Positions 25,033-34,956 of a stretch of DNA of 64,000 bases are shown piece after piece. The stretch is from Pseudomonas sp. G2-4 (GTDB taxonomy: Bacteria; Pseudomonadota; Gammaproteobacteria; Pseudomonadales; Pseudomonadaceae), in contig NZ_CP125957.1 of NCBI RefSeq assembly GCF_030064125.1, positions 186,001 to 250,000 of the forward strand. Direction: 5' to 3'. Each line of letters starts with the position of its first letter. The first letter of the stretch is position 1. A program made the position numbers and the translations under genes. Below the pieces are notes generated by a model. That model did no database searches, was not told the origin of the DNA, and worked only from the letters and a program-made list of their open reading frames with translations.

Positions 25033-26025
25033 TCAGAAGACTGCGTTATAGGCAAACAACGCAGGCGCGCCGCCGGTGTGCAGGAAGATGATCGGACCTT
25101 CGTCGAAACGGTCGCGACCGATACCATCGAGTAGGCCGGCCATGGCCTTGCCAGTGTAGACCGGGTCCAGCAACAGGCCTTCCTGGCTGGCCAGCAGCTT
25201 GACCGCTGCCAGCGTCCCGGCGTTTGGTTCGCCATAACGGGGCGCGAAATATTCGTCCCACAGATTCACTTTGAACGCGTCTGGAAGGGCAACACCGAGC
25301 AGTTGAGCAGCGCGTTCGGCCAGGCCCTGGACCTTCGGAAACTGATCTTCCTCGCTGCGCGAAACCGTTACGCCAATGACAGGGAGCGCCGGCAGCGCTG
25401 CACTCAGAGCCAGCGCCAGGCCGCTGTGAGTCCCGGCACTGCCCGAGGCCAGCACCACGGCGGCGAACTCAAGCCCGGTGTCCTTGATCTGCTCGGCGAG
25501 TTCCAGGCCTGCACGCACATAACCCAGCGCGCCCAAGGCGTTCGAACCGCCAATCGGCACCAGGTAAGGGTTTTTCCCGTTGTTGCGCAGGCGATCGGCG
25601 AGGGCCTGCAATTGGTCGTCGGCGTTATCCAGGTTTTCGACCAATTCGACCTTGGCGTCGAACAGCTCCAGCAGCAGCCGGTTACCGTTGCCCAGGTAAT
25701 TGCTGTCCTCGGTGCCGATGGGGTTTTCCAGCAAGGCTACGCAACCCAGGCCCAACTTCGCCGCCAGGGCGGCGGTCTGGCGCACATGGTTGGACTGGAT
25801 CGCGCCGGCGGTGATGAGCGTGTCGGCGCCTTGAGCCAAGGCATCGGCCGCGAGGTATTCGAGCTTGCGCAGTTTATTGCCGCCCAGGGCCAGGGGCGTC
25901 AGGTCGTCGCGCTTGATATAGATGTCGCGATCGAGCCAGGTGGAGAGACGGTCGAGTTTTTCCAAGGGTGTCGGATGGCCAAGCAGGTCGAGACGATTAA
26001 AACGGGCCAGCTGTTGTTTGATCAT
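25033..26025 (-). CDS. dcyD: DcyD, D-cysteine desulfhydrase
   Basis: A 330-residue PLP enzyme of the ACC deaminase/D-cysteine desulfhydrase family, converting D-cysteine to pyruvate, sulfide and ammonia. The PLP lysine is K51 in [42 protein letters not shown] and [10 protein letters not shown] match the E. coli enzyme closely. I start it at ATG 26025 ([20 protein letters not shown]) by family alignment; the upstream extension is not conserved and the ribosome site is weak. Its position next to tcyJLN repeats the enterobacterial synteny. ACC deaminase is the alternative, but the [18 protein letters not shown] block favours DcyD. Confidence 0.92.
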   Translation of the reverse strand: MIKQQLARFNRLDLLGHPTPLEKLDRLSTWLDRDIYIKRDDLTPLALGGNKLRKLEYLAADALAQGADTLITAGAIQSNHVRQTAALAAKLGLGCVALLENPIGTEDSNYLGNGNRLLLELFDAKVELVENLDNADDQLQALADRLRNNGKNPYLVPIGGSNALGALGYVRAGLELAEQIKDTGLEFAAVVLASGSAGTHSGLALALSAALPALPVIGVTVSRSEEDQFPKVQGLAERAAQLLGVALPDAFKVNLWDEYFAPRYGEPNAGTLAAVKLLASQEGLLLDPVYTGKAMAGLLDGIGRDRFDEGPIIFLHTGGAPALFAYNAVF

Positions 26026-26090
26026 GGGGTCGTACTGATTGCAGGAGATGTCTGGACTATAGGCACGCGGATATTCGCGGGCAACCGGCA

Positions 26091-26180
26091 TGTGGGAGCG
26101 AGCTTGCTCGCGATAGCGGTATACCAGTCAATAAAGAGGTTGAATGTCAGCCCGTCATCGCGAGCAAGCTCGTTCCCACA
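26091..26180. repeat. REPIN, family I
   Basis: TGTGGGAGCGAGCTTGCTCG (26091 onward) with a right arm CATCGCGAGCAAGCTCGTTC ending CCCACA, which has one base change (CGTTCC for CGCTCC). It lies between the divergent dcyD and betT genes. Confidence 0.93.
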
Positions 26181-26313
26181 GGGTGTGTGTTTGGCAGGGT
26201 ACATGTCTTTGGGCACTGAACGAATGCTCATCAGGCAGCGTCATACCCTCCCGTAGGCTAGCGTAGGAAATGTGCCGTCGAGCCCTGCGATTAGTCCTTA
26301 GCTGCCTATTCAT

Positions 26314-26343
26314 GTTTAACTTGAACGTTCATTCAAGTTAAAC
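26314..26343. promoter_or_regulatory. Perfect 12-base inverted repeat, BetI-like operator upstream of betT
   Basis: GTTTAACTTGAA and TTCAAGTTAAAC flank six bases (CGTTCA). TetR-family BetI sites in front of choline-uptake genes have the same look, with TTGAACGTTCA at the core. It lies 93 bases before the betT start. No betI gene is in the window, so the repressor would act from elsewhere. The dyad is seen directly; the BetI assignment is inference. Confidence 0.6.
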
Positions 26344-26435
26344 CGTCGGTTTGCTGCCCGCTCACAATAAGGAGGCTTGCTTTTGCCGAGTCCGTTTTCG
26401 ACCCTCGCTGTTTCGCTGCCCGGAGGCCCTCGCCC

Positions 26436-28436
26436 ATGAGTGCCTCGTCCCTGCCACCCAGCGGCCTGGTCCGCATGAATCCGCCGGTGTTCTACTTCGC
26501 GGCGACCTTCATCCTGCTGTTCGGCCTGGTGGTCATTGCCGTGCCGGAACAGGCCGGCGCCTGGCTGCTGGCGGCGCAGAACTGGGCGGCCAATACGGTC
26601 GGCTGGTATTACATGCTGGCGATGACCCTGTATCTGGTCTTCGTGGTGGTCACCGCCTTGTCCGGCTACGGCAAGATCAAGCTCGGTGCCGACCACGACG
26701 AGCCCGAATTCAGTTACCTGTCCTGGGCGGGCATGTTGTTCGCCGCCGGCATCAGCATCACGCTGTTTTTCTTCTGCGTCTCCGAACCGCTGACCCATTT
26801 GGTGCAGCCGCCTCAGGGCGAGGCCGGTACCGCTGATGCGGCGCGCCAGGCCATGCAGATTCTGTTTTTGCACTGGGGGCTGCACGGCTGGGGGGTGTTC
26901 GCTTTCGTCGGCATGGCCCTGGCGTACTTCGCCTATCGGCACAATTTGCCGCTGGCCCTGCGTTCGGCGTTGTACCCGCTGATCGGCAAGCGCATCAACG
27001 GTCCCATCGGCTATGCGGTGGACGGCTTCGGCATCATCGCCACCGTGTTCGGCCTCGGCGCGGACATGGGCTTTGGGGTGTTGCACCTCAATTCCGGGCT
27101 CGATTACCTGTTTGGCATCGCCCACACCCAATGGATTCAAGTCGGCCTCATCGTGTTGATGATGGGCGCGGCGATTCTCGTGGCGGTGGCCGGTGTCGAC
27201 AAGGGCGTGCGGGTCATGTCCGACATCAACATGTTGCTGGCCTGTGCGCTACTGCTGTTTGTGCTATTCGCCGGGCCCACCCAGCATTTGCTCAACACCT
27301 TGATCCAGAACATCGGCGATTACCTTGGCGCCTTGCCGATGAAGAGTTTCGATCTGTACGCCTACGACAAACCCAGTGACTGGCTCGGCGGTTGGACGGT
27401 GTTCTACTGGGCTTGGTGGATCGCGTGGTCGCCATTCGTGGGGCTGTTCATCGCACGGATTTCCCGTGGTCGCACCATCCGCGAATTCGTGTTTGGCGTG
27501 CTGCTGATTCCCCTGGGTTTCACCCTGGCGTGGATGTCGATCTTCGGCAACAGCGCCATCGACCAGGTGCTGAACCACGGCATGAGCGCCCTGGGCATGT
27601 CGGCCCTGGAAAATCCATCGATGAGCCTGTACCTGCTGCTGGAAACCTATCCGTGGAGCAAGACTGTCATCGCGATCACGGTGTTCATCAGCTTCGTGTT
27701 CTTCGTCACCTCCGCCGACTCGGGCACGGTGGTGCTTTCGACGCTGTCGGCCAAGGGCGGCAACCCTGATGAAGACGGGCCGAAATGGCTGCGGGTGTTC
27801 TGGGGCGCGATGACCGCCCTGGTGACCAGCGCATTGCTGTTCTCCGGCAGCATCGATGCGTTGAAGTCGGCGGTGGTGCTGACCTCCTTGCCGTTTTCGC
27901 TGATTCTGCTGTTGATGATGTGGGGGCTGCACAAGGCGTTTTACCTGGAATCCCAGAAGCAGATCGCGCAATTGCATTCCCTGGCGCCGGTGTCCGGTTC
28001 GCGCCGAGGCACAGGCGGCTGGCGCCAGCGCTTGAGCCAGGCGGTGCATTTCCCGTCCCGTGATGAGGTGTACCGTTTCCTCGACACGACGGTGCGCCCG
28101 GCCATTGAGGAAGTGAAGGCGGTGTTCGCCGAGAAGGGCCTGACGGTCGTGACCCAGCCAGATCCGGCCAACGATAATGTCAGCCTGGAGATCGGCCACG
28201 GTGAGCAGCATCCGTTCATCTACCAGGTGCAGATGCGCGGCTATTTCACGCCGTCCTTCGCCCGGGGGGGCATGGGCTCGAAGGAACTCAACAACCGCCG
28301 TTACTACCGTGCCGAAGTGCACTTGAGTGAAGGCAGCCAGGATTACGACCTGGTGGGCTATACCAAGGAGCAGGTGATCAACGACATCCTCGACCAGTAC
28401 GAACGACACATGCAGTTCCTGCACTTGGTGCGCTGA
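26436..28436 (+). CDS. betT: BCCT-family choline/betaine transporter (BetT-like)
   Basis: A 666-residue inner-membrane carrier of the betaine-choline-carnitine transporter family with about 12 membrane segments over residues 15-520 and a long cytoplasmic C-terminal tail (about 525-666), the feature that makes BetT respond to osmotic strength. Family blocks are GWYYMLAMTLYLVFVV, FGLGADMGFGVLHLNSGL and WTVFYWAWWIAWSPFVGLF (tryptophan-rich substrate site). GGAGG lies nine bases before the start. It most likely imports choline for glycine betaine synthesis; carnitine or betaine cannot be excluded. Confidence 0.92.
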   Translation: MSASSLPPSGLVRMNPPVFYFAATFILLFGLVVIAVPEQAGAWLLAAQNWAANTVGWYYMLAMTLYLVFVVVTALSGYGKIKLGADHDEPEFSYLSWAGMLFAAGISITLFFFCVSEPLTHLVQPPQGEAGTADAARQAMQILFLHWGLHGWGVFAFVGMALAYFAYRHNLPLALRSALYPLIGKRINGPIGYAVDGFGIIATVFGLGADMGFGVLHLNSGLDYLFGIAHTQWIQVGLIVLMMGAAILVAVAGVDKGVRVMSDINMLLACALLLFVLFAGPTQHLLNTLIQNIGDYLGALPMKSFDLYAYDKPSDWLGGWTVFYWAWWIAWSPFVGLFIARISRGRTIREFVFGVLLIPLGFTLAWMSIFGNSAIDQVLNHGMSALGMSALENPSMSLYLLLETYPWSKTVIAITVFISFVFFVTSADSGTVVLSTLSAKGGNPDEDGPKWLRVFWGAMTALVTSALLFSGSIDALKSAVVLTSLPFSLILLLMMWGLHKAFYLESQKQIAQLHSLAPVSGSRRGTGGWRQRLSQAVHFPSRDEVYRFLDTTVRPAIEEVKAVFAEKGLTVVTQPDPANDNVSLEIGHGEQHPFIYQVQMRGYFTPSFARGGMGSKELNNRRYYRAEVHLSEGSQDYDLVGYTKEQVINDILDQYERHMQFLHLVR

Positions 28437-28482
28437 CCGAGGCTTTGACATAGTCGAGCGTTTTCATCTGCCGCGCCGGCCC

Positions 28483-28570
28483 CATCGCGAGCAAGCTCGC
28501 TCCCACGGGGGCAAGTGATTCCTTCTTGGAGGGCTGCTGATCCCCTTGTGGGAGCGAGCTTGCTCGCGAT
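28483..28570. repeat. REPIN, family I, inverted order
   Basis: Here the right-type arm comes first (CATCGCGAGCAAGCTCGCTC, 28483) and TGTGGGAGCGAGCTTGCTCG follows to 28570, the same orientation as the copy near 3.3 kb and opposite to the other family I copies. It lies between convergent betT and the short-chain dehydrogenase gene. Confidence 0.92.
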
Positions 28571-28601
28571 AGCGGTTTGGCGGACGCCGCTGGGCGAAGC
28601 T

Positions 28602-29342
28602 TCAGACCAGCCCGCCATTGGCTCGCAGGATCTGCCCGTTCACCCAGCCGGCGTCCGGGCCGACCAGGAAAGCGACGATGCGGGCGATGTCCTGGGGCTG
28701 GCCGAGGCGCTCCAGAGGCGGCATCTTGGCGTAGTGCTGTACCTGTTCCTCGCTCTTGCCGTGCATGAACAGTTCGGTGGCGACCGGGCCGGGGGCCACG
28801 GCATTGACCGTGATCTGGCGGCCGCGCAGTTCTTTGGCGAATACCTGGGTCAAGGACTCCACCGCGGCCTTGCTGGCGATGTACACCGAGTAGCCGGGCA
28901 GGTTCAGGCCCACGGTGCTGCTGGAAAAATTCACGATCCGGCCGCCTTCGTTCAGGCGGGTCGCGGCTTCGCGCAGGGTATTGAAAGTGCCGCGGGTGTT
29001 GATGGCGAATGTCTGGTCGAACAGTTCGTCGCTGTGCTGCGCCAGGGGCATGACCTGGAAGATGCCGGCGTTGTTGATCAACACATCGACCTTGCCCAGA
29101 TGCGTTTCGGTTTCGTCGAACATCCGCCGGACATCGGCGGCAGAGGACACATCCGCCTTGATCGCTATGGCTTGGTGACCGGCCTGGCGCAGTTGCACCA
29201 CCAGCTTCGAGGCTTCGGTGGCGCTGTTGGCATAGTTGATGGCGACGGCAAAACCTTCGCTGGCCAGTTGCTTGGCGATCTCGGCGCCTATGCCGCGGGA
29301 GGCGCCGGTGATGATGGCAACTTTGGAGGTTTGATTCGTCAT
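28602..29342 (-). CDS. Short-chain dehydrogenase/reductase (FabG-like)
   Basis: A 246-residue NAD(P)-dependent SDR. The cofactor motif is TGASRGIG (12-19), NNAG lies at 90-93, and the catalytic set is Ser in NFSSSTVG (about 141) with Tyr154 and Lys158 in YSVYIASK. The start at 29342 has GAGGAG. It is divergent from a LysR regulator that probably controls it. The substrate is unknown; many such SDR-LysR pairs reduce small carbonyl compounds. Confidence 0.9.
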   Translation of the reverse strand: MTNQTSKVAIITGASRGIGAEIAKQLASEGFAVAINYANSATEASKLVVQLRQAGHQAIAIKADVSSAADVRRMFDETETHLGKVDVLINNAGIFQVMPLAQHSDELFDQTFAINTRGTFNTLREAATRLNEGGRIVNFSSSTVGLNLPGYSVYIASKAAVESLTQVFAKELRGRQITVNAVAPGPVATELFMHGKSEEQVQHYAKMPPLERLGQPQDIARIVAFLVGPDAGWVNGQILRANGGLV

Positions 29343-29459
29343 GGGTGTGCTCCTCTTGAAGTGGGTGAAGCCAGATTCACATGTTTACTCCCGGCGATAA
29401 ATGCACGAGAGTTGCCTTGACTGTTCAATAATCACCAATAATCAGGGCGTCGGATTCCG

Positions 29460-30350
29460 ATGGATCAAGTCAAAGCGATGAAGGTGTTCGTGCGAATCTA
29501 CGAGCGCAGCAGTTTCACCCTGGCCGCCGAAGACCTGAACCTGCCCCGGGCGACGCTGACCCACACGCTCAATCAATTCGAGGCCTGGCTGGGCGTACGC
29601 TTGCTGGAGCGCAGCACCCGCAAAGTGCGACCGACCCTCGATGGTGAAGCCTACTACCCACGCTGCGTGCAATTGCTGGCGGAACTTGAAGAGGCCGAAC
29701 TGGCGTTTCGCGGTGTGGCGCCCAAAGGCAAACTGAGGGTGGACCTGCACGGAACCCAGGCCCGGTACTTCGTGATTCCGGCGTTGCCACAATTCATGGC
29801 CCGCTACCCCGAAATAGAACTGTTCATCAGCGAGGCGGATCGCTTCGTCGACCTGATTGCCGAGGGCGTCGATTGCGTACTGCGCTCCGGTACGCTGGCG
29901 AACTCGTCATTGATCGGCCGGCGTGTCGCCAATCTTCGACAGATCACCTGCGCCAGTCCCGGTTACCTGCGCCAGTACGGCGAGCCGAAGAGCCTCGATG
30001 ACTTGAAACATCATCGGGCGGTGAATTACGTCTCGCGGACGACCGCCAAACTCTATCCGTTTCAGTTCATGGTCGATGGCGAACTCAAGGAGGTACCGAT
30101 CGGGGGCTCATTGTCCGTGTCCGGTGCCGAAATCTACGCCGCCTCGGCCATCGCCGGCATGGGCTTGATCCAATGTCCGCATTACCGAATGGAAGAACCG
30201 ATCCGGCAAGGGCTGATCCAGGAAGTCCTCACCGCCAACCCGCCGCCTTCCATGCCGGTGTCGGTGCTTTATCCACACAACCGACACATGTCGCCACGGG
30301 TTCGCGTATTTGTGGATTGGGTGGCGGAGGTGTTTGCCAAGACGCGATGA
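29460..30350 (+). CDS. LysR-family regulator divergent from the SDR gene
   Basis: A 296-residue LysR-type regulator: an N-terminal winged helix (about 1-60, including FTLAAEDLNLPRATLTHTLNQ) and a C-terminal effector-binding domain with FVDLIAEGVDCVLRSG and GGSLSVSGAEIYAASAIAGMG. It is of the AaeR/DsdC-like subgroup often paired with an SDR. The intergenic region (29343-29459) holds TTTA...TAAA (10-base spacer) and two AATAATCA repeats that may be its binding sites. It probably controls the divergent dehydrogenase and itself. Confidence 0.9.
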   Translation: MDQVKAMKVFVRIYERSSFTLAAEDLNLPRATLTHTLNQFEAWLGVRLLERSTRKVRPTLDGEAYYPRCVQLLAELEEAELAFRGVAPKGKLRVDLHGTQARYFVIPALPQFMARYPEIELFISEADRFVDLIAEGVDCVLRSGTLANSSLIGRRVANLRQITCASPGYLRQYGEPKSLDDLKHHRAVNYVSRTTAKLYPFQFMVDGELKEVPIGGSLSVSGAEIYAASAIAGMGLIQCPHYRMEEPIRQGLIQEVLTANPPPSMPVSVLYPHNRHMSPRVRVFVDWVAEVFAKTR

Positions 30351-30476
30351 TCGTCGGCTGCGGTGGTGTTGACGACAAGTTGAGCTATTATTTTTTGCAG
30401 GGTGTGTATTGTGTGTACTGAGATCGTCTATCGCAGCTAGAGTTTTTCGGCAGGGCTGTCGAATAAGGCAAAGGTG

Positions 30477-30659
30477 ATGCGAAGTCGGGAAATGATCAGG
30501 AAGATCGAGGAAGACGGTTGGTACCTTGTGGCAGTAAGGGGAAGCCATCATCAATACAAACACGCCTTCAAGGCGGGAAGGGTGACGATCAAGCACCCTG
30601 ACTCGGACCTGCCAAAAGGCACCATTAACAGCATATTGAAACAGGCGGGCCTGAAATGA
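30477..30659 (+). CDS. hicA: HicA toxin, mRNA interferase
   Basis: A 60-residue protein of the YcfA/HicA family with a double-stranded RNA-binding-like fold; it cleaves mRNA when not bound by HicB. The catalytic histidine is H24 in RGSHHQYKH, and VTIKHPDSDLPKGTINSILKQAG completes the fold in two parts (positions about 34-57). I start it at ATG 30477, with AAGG just upstream. It is followed by hicB on the same strand, the toxin-first order usual for hicAB. The pair sits between a LysR gene and an aldo-keto reductase with no mobility genes next to it. Confidence 0.92.
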   Translation: MRSREMIRKIEEDGWYLVAVRGSHHQYKHAFKAGRVTIKHPDSDLPKGTINSILKQAGLK

Positions 30660-30751
30660 GGCCCATGAACGATTACGAAGTCCCCAATGGGGATGCATTG
30701 TCATCAGGCCGGTGGCTACGGTTGTCGGACCTGGAGGAAGGATTCATCCAA

Positions 30752-31153
30752 ATGAAATTTCCGGTCGTTCTGCATAAGGATGCCGATTCCGAATACGGAG
30801 TGACGGTCCCGGATGTACCGGGTTGTTTCTCCGCAGGCAGTACCGTGGCCTTGGCATTCGAAAATGTGAAAGAAGCACTCTCGCTGCACTATGAGGGGTT
30901 GGTGGCAGACGGTGAGGCGCTGCCGCAGATCCACGAAATCGATGATCATCTCGCCAATCCGGATTACGCCGGCGGGATCTGGGGAGTAGTTGAATTCGAT
31001 GTCACACCCTATTTCGGAAAATCAGTGCGATTCAATGCAACACTTCCCGAGCAATTGCTTGAGCGCATCGATCAAACCGTAAAGAGAGATCAGCGTTATA
31101 GCTCGCGCTCAGGTTTCCTGGCTGCGGCGGCCTTGCGCGAACTTTCAGCCTGA
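30752..31153 (+). CDS. hicB: HicB antitoxin
   Basis: A 133-residue antitoxin: an N-terminal partial RNase H-like HicB fold that covers the toxin (MKFPVVLHKDADSEYGVTVP; VPGCFSAGST) and a C-terminal ribbon-helix-helix DNA-binding part (VRFNATLPEQLLERIDQTV; RSGFLAAAALREL) for autorepression. I choose ATG 30752 by family length and the GGAGGAAGG upstream; the frame is open back to 30656, overlapping hicA, and a longer 165-residue form starting there cannot be ruled out. Confidence 0.88.
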   Translation: MKFPVVLHKDADSEYGVTVPDVPGCFSAGSTVALAFENVKEALSLHYEGLVADGEALPQIHEIDDHLANPDYAGGIWGVVEFDVTPYFGKSVRFNATLPEQLLERIDQTVKRDQRYSSRSGFLAAAALRELSA

Positions 31154-31212
31154 CCGATGCGTCTGTGAAATGTTAGCGTCTGCCACCCGCCGCCCGAACA
31201 GAGAGCCTTTCG

Positions 31213-32250
31213 ATGACTTACACCGCTGCCGAAAATCGCTACGAGTCCATTCCTTACCGCCGCGTCGGTCGCAGCGGGCTGGTGCTGCCGGCGCTGTCGC
31301 TGGGGTTGTGGCACAACTTTGGCGACAGTACGCCCATCGATACCCAGCGCGCCTTGCTGCGTACGGCGTTCGACCTGGGCATCAACCACTTCGACCTGGC
31401 GAACAACTACGGCCCGCCCTATGGCAGTGCGGAGATCAATTTTGGCCGGTTGCTGCGCGAAGATTTCAAGCAGTACCGCGATGAGTTGATCATCTCCAGC
31501 AAGGCCGGTTGGGACATGTGGCCGGGCCCTTACGGCCAGGGCGGTGGTTCGCGCAAGTACGTGCTCGCCAGCCTCGACCAGAGCCTGCAACGCCTCGGCC
31601 TGGACTATGTGGATATCTTCTATTCCCACCGCTTCGACCCCGACACGCCACTGGAAGAAACCGCCAGTGCGCTGGCCACGGCCGTGCAGCAGGGCAAGGC
31701 ACTCTACATCGGTATTTCTTCCTATTCCGGCGTGAAGACCCGGGAAATGGCGGCGCTGCTCAACGAGTGGAAAGTCCCGCTGCTGATCCACCAGCCGGCC
31801 TACAACCTGCTCAACCGCTGGGTGGAAAAAGACCTGCTGGACGCCACCGACGAACTGGGCGCTGGCGTGATTGCCTTCACCCCGCTGGCCCAAGGGCTGC
31901 TGACTGATAAATACCTGAAGGGTATTCCGGCGGATGCGCGGGTCAACCGTCCGGGTGGTGGCTCGTTGCAGGCTGCGCATTTGTCGGAGGAGAACATCGC
32001 CCATGTGCGCGCCCTCAATGAGATCGCCCAGCGACGCGGCCAAAGCCTGGCACAGATGGCCCTGGCTTGGACCTTGCGCGATCCCCGGGTCACCTCGGCC
32101 CTGATCGGCGCCAGCCGGCCGGAGCAGATCATCGAGAATGTCGGAGCCCTGAAGAACCTCAGCTTTAGCGCCGAAGAGCTGGCGCAAATCGACCGGTTTG
32201 CCCAAGAGGGTGGCATCAATCTTTGGGAGAAACCCTCGTCGGCTGAATAA
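31213..32250 (+). CDS. Aldo-keto reductase, YghZ/L-glyceraldehyde 3-phosphate reductase type
   Basis: A 345-residue NADPH-dependent aldo-keto reductase. Blocks include SLGLWHNFGDSTPIDTQRAL, DLGINHFDLANNYGPPYGSAE (catalytic Asp and Tyr), ISSKAGWDMWPGPYGQGGGS (catalytic Lys) and YVDIFYSHRFDPDTPLEET (catalytic His). The length and the PGPYGQGGGSRKY stretch match E. coli YghZ, which reduces L-glyceraldehyde 3-phosphate and methylglyoxal. Some relatives are annotated as potassium-channel beta-like subunits. It is a single gene, closed by a REPIN. Confidence 0.9.
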   Translation: MTYTAAENRYESIPYRRVGRSGLVLPALSLGLWHNFGDSTPIDTQRALLRTAFDLGINHFDLANNYGPPYGSAEINFGRLLREDFKQYRDELIISSKAGWDMWPGPYGQGGGSRKYVLASLDQSLQRLGLDYVDIFYSHRFDPDTPLEETASALATAVQQGKALYIGISSYSGVKTREMAALLNEWKVPLLIHQPAYNLLNRWVEKDLLDATDELGAGVIAFTPLAQGLLTDKYLKGIPADARVNRPGGGSLQAAHLSEENIAHVRALNEIAQRRGQSLAQMALAWTLRDPRVTSALIGASRPEQIIENVGALKNLSFSAEELAQIDRFAQEGGINLWEKPSSAE

Positions 32251-32260
32251 CACAAACCCC

Positions 32261-32393
32261 TGTGGCGAGGGAGCTTGCTCCCGCTCGACTGCGCAGCAGT
32301 CGTAAAAACCTGTCCACTGTTTTTTCCTGATGCGCCGTGTTGAATGGATTGGGGCTGCTACGCAGCCCAGCGGGAGCAAGCTCCCTCGCCACA
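32261..32393. repeat. REPIN, family II
   Basis: TGTGGCGAGGGAGCTTGCTC (32261) with reverse complement ending 32393, and a long spacer with GACTGCGCAGCAGTC and GGGCTGCTACGCAGCCC sub-hairpins. It lies between convergent genes for the aldo-keto reductase and tauD. Confidence 0.92.
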
Positions 32394-32407
32394 GGTAAGT
32401 GGTGTGT

Positions 32408-33250
32408 TCAGCGGAAAAACGGCACATCCCCCAGCACCGTCGCTCGATGCATCACCCGCCGGGCCGGGCGGTAGTCGTCTACGGCGAAATGCTGCGTCAC
32501 ACGGTTGTCCCAGAACGCCACGTCGTTGACCTGCCAGCGCCAGCGCAGGGTGAACTCCGGGCGGGTGGCGTGGGCGAACAGCAGTTTCAGGATCGCCTCG
32601 CTTTCAGTCTCCGACAGCTCGTTGATCTGCGTGGTGAAGCCTTCATTGACGAACAGCGACCGACGCCCGCTCACCGGATGGGTGCGGATCACCGGATGGG
32701 ACAGCGGTGGATTTTTCCGTCGCGCTTCTTCCCAGCGCACCAAGTCTTCGGCGGTGTTGCCAAAACGCTCCAAGGGAAAAGAGCGGGTGAAGTCGTGGGT
32801 CGCCGTCAGGCCTTCCAACAAGCGTTTCAGCGGCGCCGACAAGGCTTCGTAAGCCGCGATGCCGCTGGCCCACAACGTATCGCCACCGAATGCCGGCAGC
32901 AGCTTGGCGCTGAGCACCGCGCCCATGGCGGGTGTCGACAGGAAGGTCACGTCGGTGTGCCACACGGCGTTGTCGCGCACATCGGTGACAGCGGTGTCGA
33001 GCACCAGGACTTCGGGCTGCTCCGGCACGTTGGGGTAAATGGGGTGAATGTGCAGGTCGCCAAAATACGCGGCGAACCGCGCTTGTTGCACCGGCTCGAT
33101 TGGCTGGTCGCGGAAGAACAACACCTGATGTTCAAGCAAAGCCTGCTCGATGATATCGCGATGTTCCAAACTCAGCGGTTGGCGGATATCGATCCCGCTG
33201 ATCTGCGCACCGAGGGCGGTGCTCAAAGGGGTAACGGTCGGGCGGTTCAT
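32408..33250 (-). CDS. tauD: TauD, taurine dioxygenase
   Basis: An Fe(II)/2-oxoglutarate dioxygenase of 280 residues that oxidises taurine to sulfite and aminoacetaldehyde. The iron ligands are H98 and D100 in WHTDVTF and H254 in [10 protein letters not shown]; the 2-oxoglutarate arginine is in [12 protein letters not shown] start it at ATG 33250, with GAGA upstream. It is the last gene of tauABCD, 50 bases after tauC. Confidence 0.95.
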   Translation of the reverse strand: MNRPTVTPLSTALGAQISGIDIRQPLSLEHRDIIEQALLEHQVLFFRDQPIEPVQQARFAAYFGDLHIHPIYPNVPEQPEVLVLDTAVTDVRDNAVWHTDVTFLSTPAMGAVLSAKLLPAFGGDTLWASGIAAYEALSAPLKRLLEGLTATHDFTRSFPLERFGNTAEDLVRWEEARRKNPPLSHPVIRTHPVSGRRSLFVNEGFTTQINELSETESEAILKLLFAHATRPEFTLRWRWQVNDVAFWDNRVTQHFAVDDYRPARRVMHRATVLGDVPFFR

Positions 33251-33300
33251 CGTCGCGTTCTCGCAGTGGGGCGCCGAATGGTCGGCGTGGTCATTTGCTA

Positions 33301-34140
33301 TCAATGAGCCTGGCCATGCCATGGCACCAGTTGGCGTTGCAGGGCGCGCAAGCCCATTTCCATGGCAAAGGCGATCAATGCGATCACCAGGATTCCCAAT
33401 ACCACCACATCGGTCACCAGGAACTGCGCCGCTGACTGCACCATGAACCCCAAGCCACTGGTGGCGGCAATCAGCTCGGCGGCCACCAGTGTCGACCAAC
33501 CGACGCCCAGGCCAATGCGAATACCGGTGAGGATGTCCGGCAAGGCACTGGGCACGATCACATGGCGAATCAACTGGGCCGGTGTGGCGCCCAAGGATTG
33601 CGCCGCGCGTAATTTGGCCGGATCGACGGTGCGCACGCCGGTGGCGGTGGCGATGGCAATCGGCGCGAAGATCGCCAGGTAAATCAGCAGCACCTTCGAC
33701 AACTCACCGATGCCGCACCAGATGACGATCAACGGCAGGTACGCCAACGGGGGAATCGGCCGGTAGAACTCGATCAGCGGATCGAAGACGCCTCGAGCGA
33801 TTCGGTTGGCGCCGATGGCGATGCCCACCGGCACGGCCGTCAGCACCGCAAACAACAGGCCCAGGCCGATCCGTTCAAGGCTTGCGCCCAGATGTTGCCA
33901 GAGGGTGGAGTCCATGTAGCCACTGGTCGCCAGCAGCCAGCCTTTTTGCAGCACGGCGGACGGCGAGGGCAGGAACAAGGGTTCGATCAAGCCGCTGGCG
34001 GTGACGGCCCACCAAACGGCCAGCAGCGCGATCAGGGTCAAGCCGCTGATCCACCGCGTGCTCAGGGTGAGCCTCGCACTGTTGGTCGGGCGCTTGGCCG
34101 CGGTTGCAGTGACCTCGGCGGGAATTTCATAGCTGCTCAT
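33301..34140 (-). CDS. tauC: TauC, taurine ABC transporter permease
   Basis: A 279-residue inner-membrane permease with about six membrane segments and the EAA-type loop [20 protein letters not shown] that contacts TauB. The start overlaps the tauB stop (ATGA), so they are translationally coupled. Confidence 0.94.
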   Translation of the reverse strand: MSSYEIPAEVTATAAKRPTNSARLTLSTRWISGLTLIALLAVWWAVTASGLIEPLFLPSPSAVLQKGWLLATSGYMDSTLWQHLGASLERIGLGLLFAVLTAVPVGIAIGANRIARGVFDPLIEFYRPIPPLAYLPLIVIWCGIGELSKVLLIYLAIFAPIAIATATGVRTVDPAKLRAAQSLGATPAQLIRHVIVPSALPDILTGIRIGLGVGWSTLVAAELIAATSGLGFMVQSAAQFLVTDVVVLGILVIALIAFAMEMGLRALQRQLVPWHGQAH

Positions 34141-34931
34141 GCGCGCTCCTGTGGCCGAGTGGCGCTGCGTTGGGAGAACACTTTGGCGAGTACATGCTCG
34201 CGGGTTTCGATAAAGCGCGGGTCGGACTTGATTGACCGCGCCGATTCCCCTGCGCCGTAGCGCTGGCCGAAATCCAGGCTCAGGCGCTCGACGATCTGCC
34301 CCGGGTTCGGTGCCAGCAGAATCAAGTCGGTGGCGAGGAAGACCGCTTCTTCAATGTCATGGGTAATCAGCAATACCGGTTTGGCGGTGCGCTGCCAGAC
34401 TTGCAGCAACAGTTCCTGCATCTGCTCGCGGGTAAAGGCGTCCAGCGCACCGAAGGGCTCGTCCATGAGCAGTACACGCGGATCAGCCGCCAACGCCCGG
34501 GCCAGGCCGACGCGCTGCTTCTGGCCGCCGGAGAGCTGCCAGACGCGGCGTCGCTCGAAACCGGCGAGGTCCACCAGGGCGAGCATTTCCCGGGCGCGGG
34601 CTTCGCGTTTTTCCCGGGAGATCCCGGCGAGTTCCAGGCCGAAACCCACGTTCGCCAGCACGTCTTGCCAGGGCAGCAGCGCATCGTCCTGGAACACCAC
34701 GCCGCGCTCGGCACTCGGCCCCTTGACGGGCACGCCGTCGAGGGTGATTTGCCCGGCGCTGGGCTCGACGAACCCGGCGATCAGGTTCAACAGCGAAGTC
34801 TTGCCACTGCCGGACGGGCCGAGGGCGACCAGTAATTGCTGGGGCCCCAGGGTCAGTGAAATGTCCGCCAGCACGGGGTCCGTCGCGCCGGGGTACTGTG
34901 CGCTGATGCGCTCCAGCTGTAGCAAGGCCAT
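34137..34931 (-). CDS. tauB: TauB, taurine ABC transporter ATPase
   Basis: A 264-residue ATPase of the nitrate/sulfonate/taurine class. Walker A is GPSGSGKTS, the signature is [16 protein letters not shown], and Walker B is [19 protein letters not shown] choose ATG 34931 ([15 protein letters not shown]), with AAGGAG upstream, not the longer frame. It lies 25 bases after tauA. Confidence 0.94.
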   Translation of the reverse strand: MALLQLERISAQYPGATDPVLADISLTLGPQQLLVALGPSGSGKTSLLNLIAGFVEPSAGQITLDGVPVKGPSAERGVVFQDDALLPWQDVLANVGFGLELAGISREKREARAREMLALVDLAGFERRRVWQLSGGQKQRVGLARALAADPRVLLMDEPFGALDAFTREQMQELLLQVWQRTAKPVLLITHDIEEAVFLATDLILLAPNPGQIVERLSLDFGQRYGAGESARSIKSDPRFIETREHVLAKVFSQRSATRPQERA

Positions 34932-34956
34932 CGCCGTGACTCCTTCTAGTGTTCGA

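Noticed and set aside
30656..30751. Separate small gene between hicA and hicB
   Set aside because: The open stretch is in frame with hicB and is better seen as a possible longer HicB start.
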